Numbered from the stretch's first letter, positions 1-7,262 are shown. The stretch: 8,175 nt of DNA from Pseudomonadota bacterium (GCA_015222965.1 JADFWF010000343.1:1-8175); one strand, 5' to 3'. A program made the numbers and translations. Notes: generated by a model from the letters alone, not told the origin.

Positions 1-28
1 CATGTTACCCGTGATGTCTCAATGGGAA

Positions 29-130
29 CCCCTGTGTCTTTTACAGGGGCGCCCGGCGTAGCGACGGCCTTTTTTGGGTACTTTTTTTGGCCGTAGAAAA
101 AAAGTGCCTCGCCCGCGGTGCGAATACCGC
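29..130. repeat. Cluster of three consecutive hairpins, possible dispersed repeat
   Basis: Three stem-loops follow each other. The first is CCCCTGT (29-35) with ACAGGGG (43-49), a 7-nt loop. The second pairs 78-88 (GTAC followed by seven T) with 97-107 (seven A followed by GTGC), an 11-bp stem with one G-T pair and an 8-nt loop. The third is GCGGT (115-119) with ACCGC (126-130). The arrangement and the homopolymer arms resemble intergenic repeats I recall from proteobacterial genomes, but I could not check copy number. The A/T arms might also act as a transcription barrier in both directions. Confidence 0.45.
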
Positions 131-202
131 AAGGCCTAACGAAACACCAACAGTAACTATTGCTCAACCCGCCCCTAACTCAACCAACTTAAGCTAAACC
201 TA

Positions 203-232
203 AATCGCGGAATGAAGTTCCGCTCCTACAGG
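203..232 (-). repeat. REP-like palindrome with GTAG head
   Basis: Read on the minus strand, this is a GTAGGA head followed by a perfect 6-bp stem, GCGGAA (223-218) with TTCCGC (212-207), and a 5-nt loop. A GTAG/GTGG tetranucleotide just 5' of an imperfect palindrome is the signature of REP elements mobilised by RAYT (TnpA-REP) transposases, as in Pseudomonas. It sits about 100 bp downstream of the stop of the minus-strand gene at 328, the usual place for REPs. No RAYT gene is in the window. A single copy is visible here, so repetition in the genome is inferred. Confidence 0.6.
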
Positions 233-327
233 TGGTGCATCGGCTGAAGTGAGAGGCGCTGCAATGCTAAATAAAAAACACCGGGTGAAAGAAAAAGCTT
301 AAGTGTGAAAATCGAAGAGGGTCGAGA

Positions 328-2418
328 TCAACCTGACATCTCAGTAAAGTCATACTCCATCTCAGGCAAAGGCTCCTGCAAGAAATAACCCTGAATAAAG
401 TTAACCCCCATGCCCCATAATAAAGACAGGCTGGTTGCATCTGGTACGTGTTGAGCAATCGTTAACTTACCCAGTTCAGCAGCCTGTTCTGTAAGATTTT
501 TGATGGTGTCTTGATTTTGTGGGTTCTCTGCCAGGTTATCCATAAATCCGCTTTCTATGCGGACGTAATCAGCATGAATATGATCCAGTAACTGGAACGG
601 GTTGGTGCCAGTGCCGAAGTCATCAAGTATGAAACCACAGCCTAGCTCTTTAAGTTTATGTGATAATGTTTTTGCGTTTCTTAAATTTGTTACTGCAACG
701 GTTTCTTTTACTTCAAAGTTTAAGGTGTTGGTAGGGATTCCTTTTTCTTTTATCTGGTAACTTAACCAGTCGATCAAGGTATCATCTTTTATTGAAGAGG
801 CTGATAATTTAATGAAGAAGCGGGTTTTTTTGTTCTGTTTGAGCCTGTTGGAATATTCCTGGATAGTCCTGTATAACACCCAGCGATCAATAGCGATGGA
901 CATGCCGATACGTTCAGCCGCAGGTAGAAAATCCTGAGGCATGATCAGTTCATTCATGTTATCTGTTTCCATGCGTACGAATACTTCGTAACGCTCATCG
1001 GTATCTCCATGCAGGCTAACGATGGGTTGGTAGTGCAATAAAAATTTGTCGTTTTTAAGAGCGTTAGTAAGTTGCTCTTTGAACTTTGCATCGACTTCGT
1101 GTCGTGTCAGCTCGCCTTTTTCTGGTGTGTAGGTGAAGAGCTGGTTGGCACCTTTCTCCATAGCGGTTGCCACGGCTTTCTCTGAGCGCGCCAGAATGTC
1201 GTTGTATTCGGGTGAGTCACTATCGATAAGTGCAATACCTATGCAGCACGTCGTGTTGACGTGGGAATCTTTTATATTAGTCTCGAGTTGAGATATCACA
1301 CTTTGAAGTTCGGCAGCGTAGCTTTCAATGTTGTCTTTGTTGTAATCGATGGCTATGACGGTAAAACTGTCATGGGTGTATCGCGATAGCACGTCTTCAT
1401 CACGGATAACGCTGTCTAATGCTTTTGCAGCCTCAATGATATACTGGTCTGACTCCACGACGCCGACTGAATTTTTGATATCATCAAAATTATCAATATG
1501 GATTTCCATCAGGGCAGCGGTATATTTTCCCTGTTCACAGTCTGCGATAGTGGCTTCCAGCTTTTCGATACTGTACTGGCGGTTAAAGAGACCCGTCAAT
1601 TGGTCTTTCTGACTGAGCAGTTTTAGCTGACGTTCAAGTTCTTCTGAGTTGACATCTTCTTTACGGATGATGATCTGGACGCAAGGCTCGCCATCGATCT
1701 GTGCGGGAGAGAATTCCATCTCGCCGCTGAATTCGTTACCATCTGGCTTCTGCAATGTAGTGTCGATTTTTTCTACGCCTTCATCATTTTTCGTGTAGTC
1801 ACGTAAAAAGCTTTTGAAGTTATCACGGCCTTCAATAGCAACCATATCAAGGATTGGCAAGCCTTCGAGGTCGTCTGATTCTTCGATTTCAAACATTTCA
1901 AGATAAGAACGATTTGAATAGACGTGCATGCCTTCATGGATGTAAGCGATCGCATCACGGGAGCTGTCGAGCAATGAGGTGCAGCGCCTTTCTGATTCGT
2001 GAAATGCTTTTTTAAGTTTTGAAATTTGCCTGGCGTTGACTAATGACTGGTGTTCACGGGTAATAATTAATATGAGGTGATTGATGTCAGTAAAATTGCT
2101 GGCATCAACTGCACCGTTGCGCATCGCGCTTATTACGTCTGGCTGTTCTTTTTTATTTACAGAGATAACACGGCAGTTTTCTGTTTTTTTGTCTTTTTTG
2201 AGGCATTCGATGGTCTGTTTTAGAGAGATCAGCTCCATGCCTTCAAAATAAATTATAAGGTCGGGAGTTTGTTTCTTTATGATTTCGAGAAGGTCCTCAT
2301 CATCTTCGACGCGAGATGACCTGGCAGTGTAACCTGCTGTTCTTAGCGTACTGATTATTTTTTCTTCGCTGTCGAACGAATCATCGATGACAACCAGGTT
2401 GATTATTTTATCTTCCAC
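328..2418 (-). CDS. fimX: FimX-like c-di-GMP receptor: REC-PAS-GGDEF-EAL with degenerate motifs
   Basis: This 696-residue protein is close to the length of Pseudomonas FimX and has the same order: REC (about 5-120), PAS (about 145-255), GGDEF (about 265-430), EAL (about 440-690). Every enzymatic site looks damaged. The phospho-acceptor position after PDLIIY is Phe58. The GGDEF motif reads THDSF (348-352). EAL reads EVF (478-480), with Lys537 for the usual catalytic Asn, Arg620 for the usual Lys of VKID, and Gln656 for the loop Glu. DDFGTG (599-604) and the C-terminal QGYF (676-679) remain. FimX family members bind c-di-GMP through the inactive EAL domain and promote type IV pilus assembly at the cell pole, through PilB and sometimes PilZ; this role is inferred here. 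The start is GTG, with TAA immediately upstream in frame and a weak GGAA 8 nt before it, and REC begins at once. It lies 63 nt after the PilZ-like gene, probably in one transcript. A generic GGDEF/EAL receptor is the alternative. Confidence 0.82.
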   Translation of the reverse strand: MEDKIINLVVIDDSFDSEEKIISTLRTAGYTARSSRVEDDEDLLEIIKKQTPDLIIYFEGMELISLKQTIECLKKDKKTENCRVISVNKKEQPDVISAMRNGAVDASNFTDINHLILIITREHQSLVNARQISKLKKAFHESERRCTSLLDSSRDAIAYIHEGMHVYSNRSYLEMFEIEESDDLEGLPILDMVAIEGRDNFKSFLRDYTKNDEGVEKIDTTLQKPDGNEFSGEMEFSPAQIDGEPCVQIIIRKEDVNSEELERQLKLLSQKDQLTGLFNRQYSIEKLEATIADCEQGKYTAALMEIHIDNFDDIKNSVGVVESDQYIIEAAKALDSVIRDEDVLSRYTHDSFTVIAIDYNKDNIESYAAELQSVISQLETNIKDSHVNTTCCIGIALIDSDSPEYNDILARSEKAVATAMEKGANQLFTYTPEKGELTRHEVDAKFKEQLTNALKNDKFLLHYQPIVSLHGDTDERYEVFVRMETDNMNELIMPQDFLPAAERIGMSIAIDRWVLYRTIQEYSNRLKQNKKTRFFIKLSASSIKDDTLIDWLSYQIKEKGIPTNTLNFEVKETVAVTNLRNAKTLSHKLKELGCGFILDDFGTGTNPFQLLDHIHADYVRIESGFMDNLAENPQNQDTIKNLTEQAAELGKLTIAQHVPDATSLSLLWGMGVNFIQGYFLQEPLPEMEYDFTEMSG

Positions 2419-2481
2419 TTAGGGGGTTCCGGAAAAATTTGGTTACGCTTGTGGTTAAGTTTTTTTATTTAGAAGAAAGTT

Positions 2482-4314
2482 TTATAATGACGACCAGAGC
2501 TCGTCGAAATCATCTTTGTGTTTATTTGCTTCTTCTTTTTTGACCTGCTTTTTGATGCGTTTATCCACATCTGTGTCTTTATAGGTGAACTGGGTGAAAG
2601 AGCCCGTATGTTCTTTAACCTCGCCTAAAGTTATATCGACTTTATTATCTAAAACCTTGACCTTAAGTTTATCATTTGTTTTAAACGCATGTGATGGCAA
2701 AATCATGCTGGTTGCCTGTTTTAATGCTTTTATTCCGGGCAGCATCAAGCATTCAAAAGGAGTTTCATTGGGCCGGCTAAGGCGCTGTGCTGTCGCGGTA
2801 ATAACTTTTGGTGAGATCACCTGCACACCGATCTCTAAACCGTTTTCCTGTGTGAACTGCATCCAGCGGATCACACCGATGCGCCATTCAAATTTGTTGT
2901 TAGAATCAAATTCCTGTAATGAGATCAATTCACCGATCTGAGCCTTTGATGTGTCATCAGAGTTCCAGCGTAAACAGTAACCGCCGGCACTGATATTGAC
3001 GACTTCCCAGTGTGAATCGGCATTTTTCTGGCGCTCTTTAAATGTGCTGTCAATGATGAGCTTTTTTTGCTCGTTTGCATAAGTATCAGTCAGGGCGCGG
3101 CCTTTTGCGACCATGTCCCAGGTGTTGTTTTCTTCAGAGCTGACTTCGGTGTGTGTCATATAAACCGAGTCATCATCGAGAGAGCTGATTGTTTCAAGTG
3201 TGAAATCGGGGTCCTGCTTTCTTGCAGCAGAAGTGCGAACAAAGCCAGATTTTGTATCGAAGTTTTCCTCGGCTTTAAAGGAATTACTTATTGCTTTTGC
3301 TGAACGTGATAAACCGATTGCGATATTGATATGGCCCTGACGTTCAGCGCGAGAGAAACGGCGTTTAGCGCTTACTCCCCATGATGTGACTAATGCGTTT
3401 AGTGTTTCTAACGGGATAGCATCGCCGACAGCAATTTTTTGCTTTTGTTTTTCCAGCTCGGTGATCAAACTGTTTATATGGTCGACCAGTTTACTGGCAT
3501 CCAGTGTGCGGATGATCACATCTTCTGCCAGGTCTGCTTCTGACAGGTAGTTGGGTGCTGAGTCCTCGTGAATGTGCATGCGGAATATATGGTCGATCAT
3601 GTTCTCTGATCCATGGCGACCGATGCTGGCATATTTTGCCCAGTCGAATAGCTCATTGAAGACGCGTTCACTGTCACGTTGTCTTAATGCGATAGGGCGA
3701 GCTAGCGCGAATAATATAATCTGTTTGTAGCTGTTTTCTATGGTCGATTTGTTTTGTTTTTTGTCGCCACCATGGATGACCGTTTCGGTCAGTCCTCTGC
3801 TTTCGGCGAACGCGTAAAGTTGGTGTACGTCGTACCATAAATTTTTGGGGCAGGGCTCATAAACTTCACAGGAGCGCAGTAACATTTCTGCCAGATAATT
3901 GATGGCGCGGCACATAGCTGTACTCAGGGTTTTGTCATCGATTTTGGTATCAATATCATTGGCTGCTTCGGAAGCGATGATTTCATAGCCGTAGACTAAT
4001 TCCTGCAATAAAGACTGGTTGAGGTTGACGATCTTTTGGCTCTTGTCAGGCAGCGGCAGGGTGCGATTTATAAAATATTTTTTGAGGTTGTTGAAAATCT
4101 CTCGCGTCATCACGCGCAGCATTTCCATGTTTTCCAAACGGTGCTTGTTTGGCATCGTCTGACGGTTTAGATCGCGCAATATGAGAAATGTCTGTTTCGT
4201 CAGTTCGCCCATATTTGTGTTGGGCAGGGAGGCCAGGACCTTCTTTAGCTTTCGAGGGTGGCTTGGTGTTGCGTCTTTAGCAGGCGCTTTCTGTTCTGGT
4301 ATATTTAATTTCAT
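2482..4314 (-). CDS. PilZ-like domain protein encoded beside fimX, function unknown
   Basis: I do not recognise a named family for the 610-residue product. Residues about 35-310 look mostly helical, without signal peptide or membrane segments, so a cytosolic protein is likely. An RRxxR motif (Arg318, Arg319, Arg322) is followed by a beta-strand-like GHINIAIGL. The second PilZ signature, normally DxSxxG, appears as NISAGG at 440-445, followed by strands ending in RIGVIRWMQ (478-486), as in PilZ barrels. The two signatures are 117 residues apart, far more than usual, with an acidic Ser/Glu/Asp-rich stretch between (about 372-401). A further beta-rich part (about 503-580), a Lys-rich linker (585-600) and an acidic-aromatic tail DDFDELWSSL complete it. 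ATG start; no good Shine-Dalgarno. Position directly upstream of the fimX-like gene suggests c-di-GMP or pilus-linked function, by inference only. Confidence 0.7.
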   Translation of the reverse strand: MKLNIPEQKAPAKDATPSHPRKLKKVLASLPNTNMGELTKQTFLILRDLNRQTMPNKHRLENMEMLRVMTREIFNNLKKYFINRTLPLPDKSQKIVNLNQSLLQELVYGYEIIASEAANDIDTKIDDKTLSTAMCRAINYLAEMLLRSCEVYEPCPKNLWYDVHQLYAFAESRGLTETVIHGGDKKQNKSTIENSYKQIILFALARPIALRQRDSERVFNELFDWAKYASIGRHGSENMIDHIFRMHIHEDSAPNYLSEADLAEDVIIRTLDASKLVDHINSLITELEKQKQKIAVGDAIPLETLNALVTSWGVSAKRRFSRAERQGHINIAIGLSRSAKAISNSFKAEENFDTKSGFVRTSAARKQDPDFTLETISSLDDDSVYMTHTEVSSEENNTWDMVAKGRALTDTYANEQKKLIIDSTFKERQKNADSHWEVVNISAGGYCLRWNSDDTSKAQIGELISLQEFDSNNKFEWRIGVIRWMQFTQENGLEIGVQVISPKVITATAQRLSRPNETPFECLMLPGIKALKQATSMILPSHAFKTNDKLKVKVLDNKVDITLGEVKEHTGSFTQFTYKDTDVDKRIKKQVKKEEANKHKDDFDELWSSL

Positions 4315-4387
4315 CTTTAGTGTTTTACTATCTGAACCTGTCCAAATCTTTGAACTGTGTCATATAAAACAACAGCTTGGCGTTTTG

Positions 4388-4415
4388 ATTATAATTATTC
4401 CATTGTTGCTCTTAA
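4388..4415 (-). promoter_or_regulatory. Candidate sigma70 promoter for the PilZ-like/fimX-like pair
   Basis: On the minus strand a perfect TATAAT (4393-4388) is preceded at 16 nt by TTAAGA (4415-4410), which matches TTGACA at four of six positions. Transcription would start near 4380 and give a leader of about 65 nt before the ATG at 4314. This lies in the 108-nt gap after epmB, so the two downstream genes could be expressed independently of epmB. The local AT-richness makes a chance match possible. Confidence 0.4.
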
Positions 4416-4422
4416 TTGTAGC

Positions 4423-5481
4423 TCAGATACGAAAAATTGCAGTTTTTGCCTGCTTTCCAGCGATTTCCTGTACAAATTTGGGTACCAGGTACCCCGGCAG
4501 CTGCCATTCCATCTCATTTCTGAGTTTTAGCGCAGCCTTTTTGCCGATAGCAAAATGCATTGCGCCTGCAACCGGGTCGAGCATATGGAGGTAATAGGGC
4601 AGTGTTTTGCATTCGAATAATCGTTTGCTCAGTGTGATGAGTGTCTCGCAGTCGTCGTTTATGTCTTTAAGAAGTACGCTCTGGTTCAGCAGGGTAACGC
4701 CGGCCTGATGCAGCAGTTGTAATTTTGCATATTCTGACTGCTGCAGTTCATTGGCATGGTTCGCGTGGATCACCATTACGACGTCGAATCTGCTCGAAGA
4801 GAATAATTGCAGCAGGCCGGCATTGACCCGGCTGGGCAGAACGACCGGCAGCCGGGTGTGTATACGTAATGTTTGCAGATGTTCGATCGTTTCAAGACGT
4901 TTGATCAATCTGTCCAGTTTTGTATTTTCGAGTACCAGCGGGTCGCCGCCGCTTAAAATGATCTCATCGATTTCGGTATGTTGTTGCAGGTAATCGAGTG
5001 CCTTGTCTAAAGCGTCACTGCTGCATGCAGATTGCTGATAAGGGTAATGGCGGCGAAAACAATAACGGCAATGGATGGCGCAGGCGCCGGTGCTGATCAA
5101 CAGGGCGCGGCCATGATACTTATGTAGCAGGCCGGGTGATGTCATAGCGTCGATATCACCTACCGGGTCAGTGGTACCTGCACTTTGTATTTGCAGATCG
5201 TTCTCTTTGCCCAGTGGTAATATCTGTCGCAGCAAAGGGTCGTTGATATTGCCGTGTTGCATCTTGTTGATGTAACTTTCGGTCGCCAGACATTTAAAAG
5301 CAGGCTGCAGATCTGCTAGCTTAAGATGTGTTTCCAGGTTTAATCTGTGCAGCAGGTCGTGTGCTGATGTGGTGGCATTGGCCAGCTCTTTTTTCCAGTC
5401 ACCGGTACTTTCTATGTTCCTGGCTATGTTCCCGGGTGTTCGTTTCAGTTGATCGGCTAACAATTCGACGGCTGATGACAT
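4423..5481 (-). CDS. epmB: EF-P beta-lysylation protein EpmB (lysine 2,3-aminomutase)
   Basis: EpmB (YjeK) is a radical-SAM, PLP-dependent cytosolic enzyme that converts (S)-alpha-lysine to (R)-beta-lysine, the substrate EpmA attaches to EF-P. The 352-residue product is close to the roughly 340 residues of E. coli EpmB. It carries the radical-SAM cluster motif CxxxCxxC as Cys134, Cys138, Cys141 (CAIHCRYCFRRHYPY), ILSGGDPL (175-182) for SAM binding, and HTRLPVVLPSR (208-218), typical of lysine aminomutases. YYLHMLDPVAGAMHF (296-310) is also characteristic. The C-terminal GKQAKT region probably holds the PLP lysine; which Lys is uncertain. It is divergent from efp across 111 bp, the arrangement known from E. 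coli, which supports EpmB over a catabolic lysine aminomutase. No strong Shine-Dalgarno precedes the ATG. Confidence 0.95.
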   Translation of the reverse strand: MSSAVELLADQLKRTPGNIARNIESTGDWKKELANATTSAHDLLHRLNLETHLKLADLQPAFKCLATESYINKMQHGNINDPLLRQILPLGKENDLQIQSAGTTDPVGDIDAMTSPGLLHKYHGRALLISTGACAIHCRYCFRRHYPYQQSACSSDALDKALDYLQQHTEIDEIILSGGDPLVLENTKLDRLIKRLETIEHLQTLRIHTRLPVVLPSRVNAGLLQLFSSSRFDVVMVIHANHANELQQSEYAKLQLLHQAGVTLLNQSVLLKDINDDCETLITLSKRLFECKTLPYYLHMLDPVAGAMHFAIGKKAALKLRNEMEWQLPGYLVPKFVQEIAGKQAKTAIFRI

Positions 5482-5522
5482 GATAAATTTATGATGGATT
5501 GTGGAATTAGTGAGACTGACGA

Positions 5523-5551
5523 TTTAAGTTAATGGGAATTCAGGGTAATAT
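5523..5551 (+). promoter_or_regulatory. Weak candidate promoter for efp
   Basis: In the 111-bp gap between epmB and efp, TTTAAG (5523-5528) and TAATAT (5546-5551) are spaced 17 nt apart on the plus strand, and TATAAG overlaps at 5549-5554. The -35 match is only three of six. Transcription would begin near 5558 and give a leader of about 35 nt. A promoter for efp must lie here or inside epmB, which is the main support. Confidence 0.3.
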
Positions 5552-5592
5552 AAGCGCAACATTTCAATAGCGCAGAAAGGCGAAAGTTTAAC

Positions 5593-6156
5593 ATGGCAAC
5601 ATACAGTACAAACCAGTTTAAAAATGGCTTAAAGATCATCCTTGATGGCGACCCTTGTTCGATAACCGAAAACAATGTGGTGAAGCCGGGTAAGGGGCAG
5701 GCCTTTAATAAGGTGAAGGCTAAAAATCTGAGAACTGGCAGGGTTTTGGAACGCACCTTCAAATCCACTGAATCGGTTGAGGCAGCCGATGTCGACGAGA
5801 TGAATGTGGAATATTTGTACAGTGATGGTGAGGCATGGCACTTTATGGAGCCAACCAGTTTTGAGCAGTATGCAGCGGATGCTGTGGCTGTTGGTGATGC
5901 GGTAAAATGGATCAAAGGCCAGGAAGTATGCGTCATGACATTATGGGATGGCTCACCGCTGGCGATCACGCCGCCAAATTTTGTTGAGCTGGCAGTGGCG
6001 CAGACAGATCCGGGCCTGAAAGGCGATACTGCACAGGGTGCGACCAAACCGGCAACGCTGGAGACCGGTACCGAAGTTAAGGTTCCGCTGTTTATTAACG
6101 AGGGTGATATATTAAAAATCGATACCCGTAATGGCGAGTATGTGTCTCGCGCCTGA
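5593..6156 (+). CDS. efp: Translation elongation factor P
   Basis: EF-P binds between the P and E sites of ribosomes stalled on consecutive prolines and speeds peptide-bond formation. The 187-residue product matches E. coli EF-P almost throughout: N-terminal KOW-like domain with the loop [10 protein letters not shown], middle OB domain ([12 protein letters not shown] at 74-85), and C-terminal OB domain with [21 protein letters not shown] ending in NGEYVSRA. The modified residue is Lys34 in KPGKG, a lysine as expected for the EpmA/EpmB beta-lysylation branch rather than the arginine used with EarP. The ATG fits the conserved N-terminus MATYS; GAAAGG lies 12 nt upstream and a second GAAAG 6 nt upstream. 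Both modification enzymes flank it (epmB divergent, epmA 125 bp downstream), so the locus is nearly self-contained. Confidence 0.98.
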   Translation: MATYSTNQFKNGLKIILDGDPCSITENNVVKPGKGQAFNKVKAKNLRTGRVLERTFKSTESVEAADVDEMNVEYLYSDGEAWHFMEPTSFEQYAADAVAVGDAVKWIKGQEVCVMTLWDGSPLAITPPNFVELAVAQTDPGLKGDTAQGATKPATLETGTEVKVPLFINEGDILKIDTRNGEYVSRA

Positions 6157-6175
6157 GTTGAAAAACTTAAAATTA

Positions 6176-6254
6176 TCCACAGATGAACGCAGATGAACGC
6201 AGATAAAAAATATTATGTTTTAAATATCTGTGTTCATCTGCGTTCATCTGTGGA
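6176..6254. repeat. 30-bp inverted repeat with internal 10-bp tandem units
   Basis: The arms are 6176-6205 and 6225-6254 around a 19-nt AT-rich loop. They match over 30 bp with one G-T pair (6199 with 6231), so the RNA stem would be fully paired. Each arm contains two near-identical 10-bp units; on the left the unit is GATGAACGCA. Related 'CAGATGAACGCAGATGAACG' palindromes recur between genes in many bacterial genomes as I recall, so a dispersed miniature element is likely. There is no T-run after the stem, so this is not a standard terminator. The right arm overlaps the GGAGG at 6252-6256 upstream of epmA. Confidence 0.85.
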
Positions 6255-6258
6255 GGAA

Positions 6259-6282
6259 ATGTCTTTTAGTCTTTTTAATTAA
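6259..6282 (+). CDS. Possible 7-codon leader ORF ahead of epmA
   Basis: ATG at 6259 opens a frame encoding MSFSLFN that ends in TAA at 6280-6282. The final A is also the A of the epmA start, giving TAATG. GGAGG at 6252-6256 is the only strong Shine-Dalgarno-like sequence in the gap, but it is just 2 nt from this ATG, which is too close for efficient initiation. The ORF could feed ribosomes to epmA by termination-reinitiation, or it could be chance. Confidence 0.25.
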   Translation: MSFSLFN

Positions 6283-7262
6283 TGACTAAAAATAGTTGGC
6301 AGTCGACAGCCAGTAAAGACGTAATTATTGAAAGAGCTCTGATGTTGAAAAACATCCGGGCTTTTTTTGATGCGCATTCAGTTATCGAGGTAGAGACACC
6401 GCTGTTATCACATTACTCGACCACTGATCCTCACCTGAACAGTCTGCGCTCAAGTTTTCGAGAGCAAACCTGTTATTTAAATGCTTCGCCAGAATATGCG
6501 ATGAAGCGGCTGCTTGCGGAATGCCAGCAGGCGATATACCAGATTTGCAAAGCTTTCCGTGATGATGAACTAGGCCAGTATCATAATCCCGAATTCACCA
6601 TGCTGGAGTGGTATCGGCCGGGTTACGATTTGTTGCAGCTGATGGAAGAGCTGGCCGCATTGATAGAAACATTATGCAGGAACACGACCATAGAGCCCGG
6701 TTTTGAATATTTGAGTTATCAGCAGGCGTTTGAAAAAGTTACCGGTTTTAATCCGCATCAGATCACATCAAGCGAATGTTATCAGTTTGCAGTAAGCAAT
6801 AATATTGAAATTCCGCAGGGGCTAACTGCAATAGATGAAGTCGATGACTGGTTGGACTGGTTGCTTACACAGCGGGTATTGCCTGCCTTTAAAAAAGATG
6901 GCTTTACTTTTTTGTACGACTACCCAGCGTCGCAGTGTGCGCTGGCCAGGATCGAAAGCAATGCTGAGCAGGTCGCTGTGGCAAAACGTTTTGAGCTGTT
7001 TTTTGGTGAGCTTGAACTGGCCAATGGTTTTTTTGAGTTAACCGATGCCGATGAGCAATTACGCCGTTTTCAACAGGAAAATCAGCGTCGGATACAGGCC
7101 GGTAAAGAGGTTGCTGGAATCGATGAAAATTTCATTGCTGCCTTAGTACATGGTTTGCCTGATTGCTCTGGCGTAGCGGTTGGTCTGGATCGTTTGCTGA
7201 TGACGCTGTCACGCACTAAGGCTATCGATCAGGTGCTGTCATTTTCGTGGGACCGGGCATAG
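6282..7262 (+). CDS. epmA: EF-P--(R)-beta-lysine ligase EpmA
   Basis: EpmA (GenX/PoxA/YjeA) is a truncated class II lysyl-tRNA synthetase paralogue that activates (R)-beta-lysine with ATP and transfers it to Lys34 of EF-P instead of a tRNA. At 326 residues it matches E. coli EpmA (325) and lacks the N-terminal anticodon-binding domain of LysRS. Visible motifs are ASPEYAMKRLL (68-78), class II motif 2 FRDDELGQYHNPEFTMLEWYR (92-112), ELANGFFELTD (245-255), and motif 3 GVAVGLDRLLM (297-307), ending FSWDRA. Ala299 lies where E. coli EpmA has Ala298; LysRS has Gly there, and this residue is known to favour beta-lysine. The ATG at 6282 fits the family N-terminus (MTKNSWQ against MSETASWQ), but no Shine-Dalgarno lies at normal distance. 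It follows efp on the same strand across a hairpin element. Confidence 0.95.
   Translation: MTKNSWQSTASKDVIIERALMLKNIRAFFDAHSVIEVETPLLSHYSTTDPHLNSLRSSFREQTCYLNASPEYAMKRLLAECQQAIYQICKAFRDDELGQYHNPEFTMLEWYRPGYDLLQLMEELAALIETLCRNTTIEPGFEYLSYQQAFEKVTGFNPHQITSSECYQFAVSNNIEIPQGLTAIDEVDDWLDWLLTQRVLPAFKKDGFTFLYDYPASQCALARIESNAEQVAVAKRFELFFGELELANGFFELTDADEQLRRFQQENQRRIQAGKEVAGIDENFIAALVHGLPDCSGVAVGLDRLLMTLSRTKAIDQVLSFSWDRA

Larger units (their letters stand above)
1..327. other. Non-coding region with hairpin cluster and REP-like element
   Basis: This stretch lies downstream of the fimX-like gene and holds no convincing gene. Frame 1 is open from the window edge to a TAG at 94-96 (31 codons), but it runs through the hairpin cluster and is rich in Phe from T-runs, so I read it as chance. 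The region contains four perfect or near-perfect hairpins (29-49, 78-107, 115-130, 207-223), which suggests dispersed intergenic repeats rather than a promoter or gene. No clear terminator for the minus-strand gene ending at 328 was found. Confidence 0.6.

Noticed and set aside
1..96. Frame 1 open from the left edge to a TAG, as if the tail of a gene
   Set aside because: Only 31 codons, crossing two hairpins, with Phe-rich sequence produced by T-runs; no family resemblance.
271..300. Possible minus-strand terminator (CACCCGGTG followed by a T-run)
   Set aside because: The stem is only 4 bp around a single-base loop, which cannot form a proper hairpin.
328..2418. Active diguanylate cyclase or phosphodiesterase
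   Set aside because: THDSF replaces GGDEF, and the EAL domain lacks the usual Asn, Lys and loop Glu, so catalysis is unlikely.
5529..6047. 172-codon frame opposite efp
   Set aside because: It lies antisense to the clearly conserved efp gene and has no recognisable domain.
6177..6253. Hairpin read as a CRISPR repeat or terminator
   Set aside because: There are no regularly spaced repeats with unique spacers, and no T-run follows the stem.
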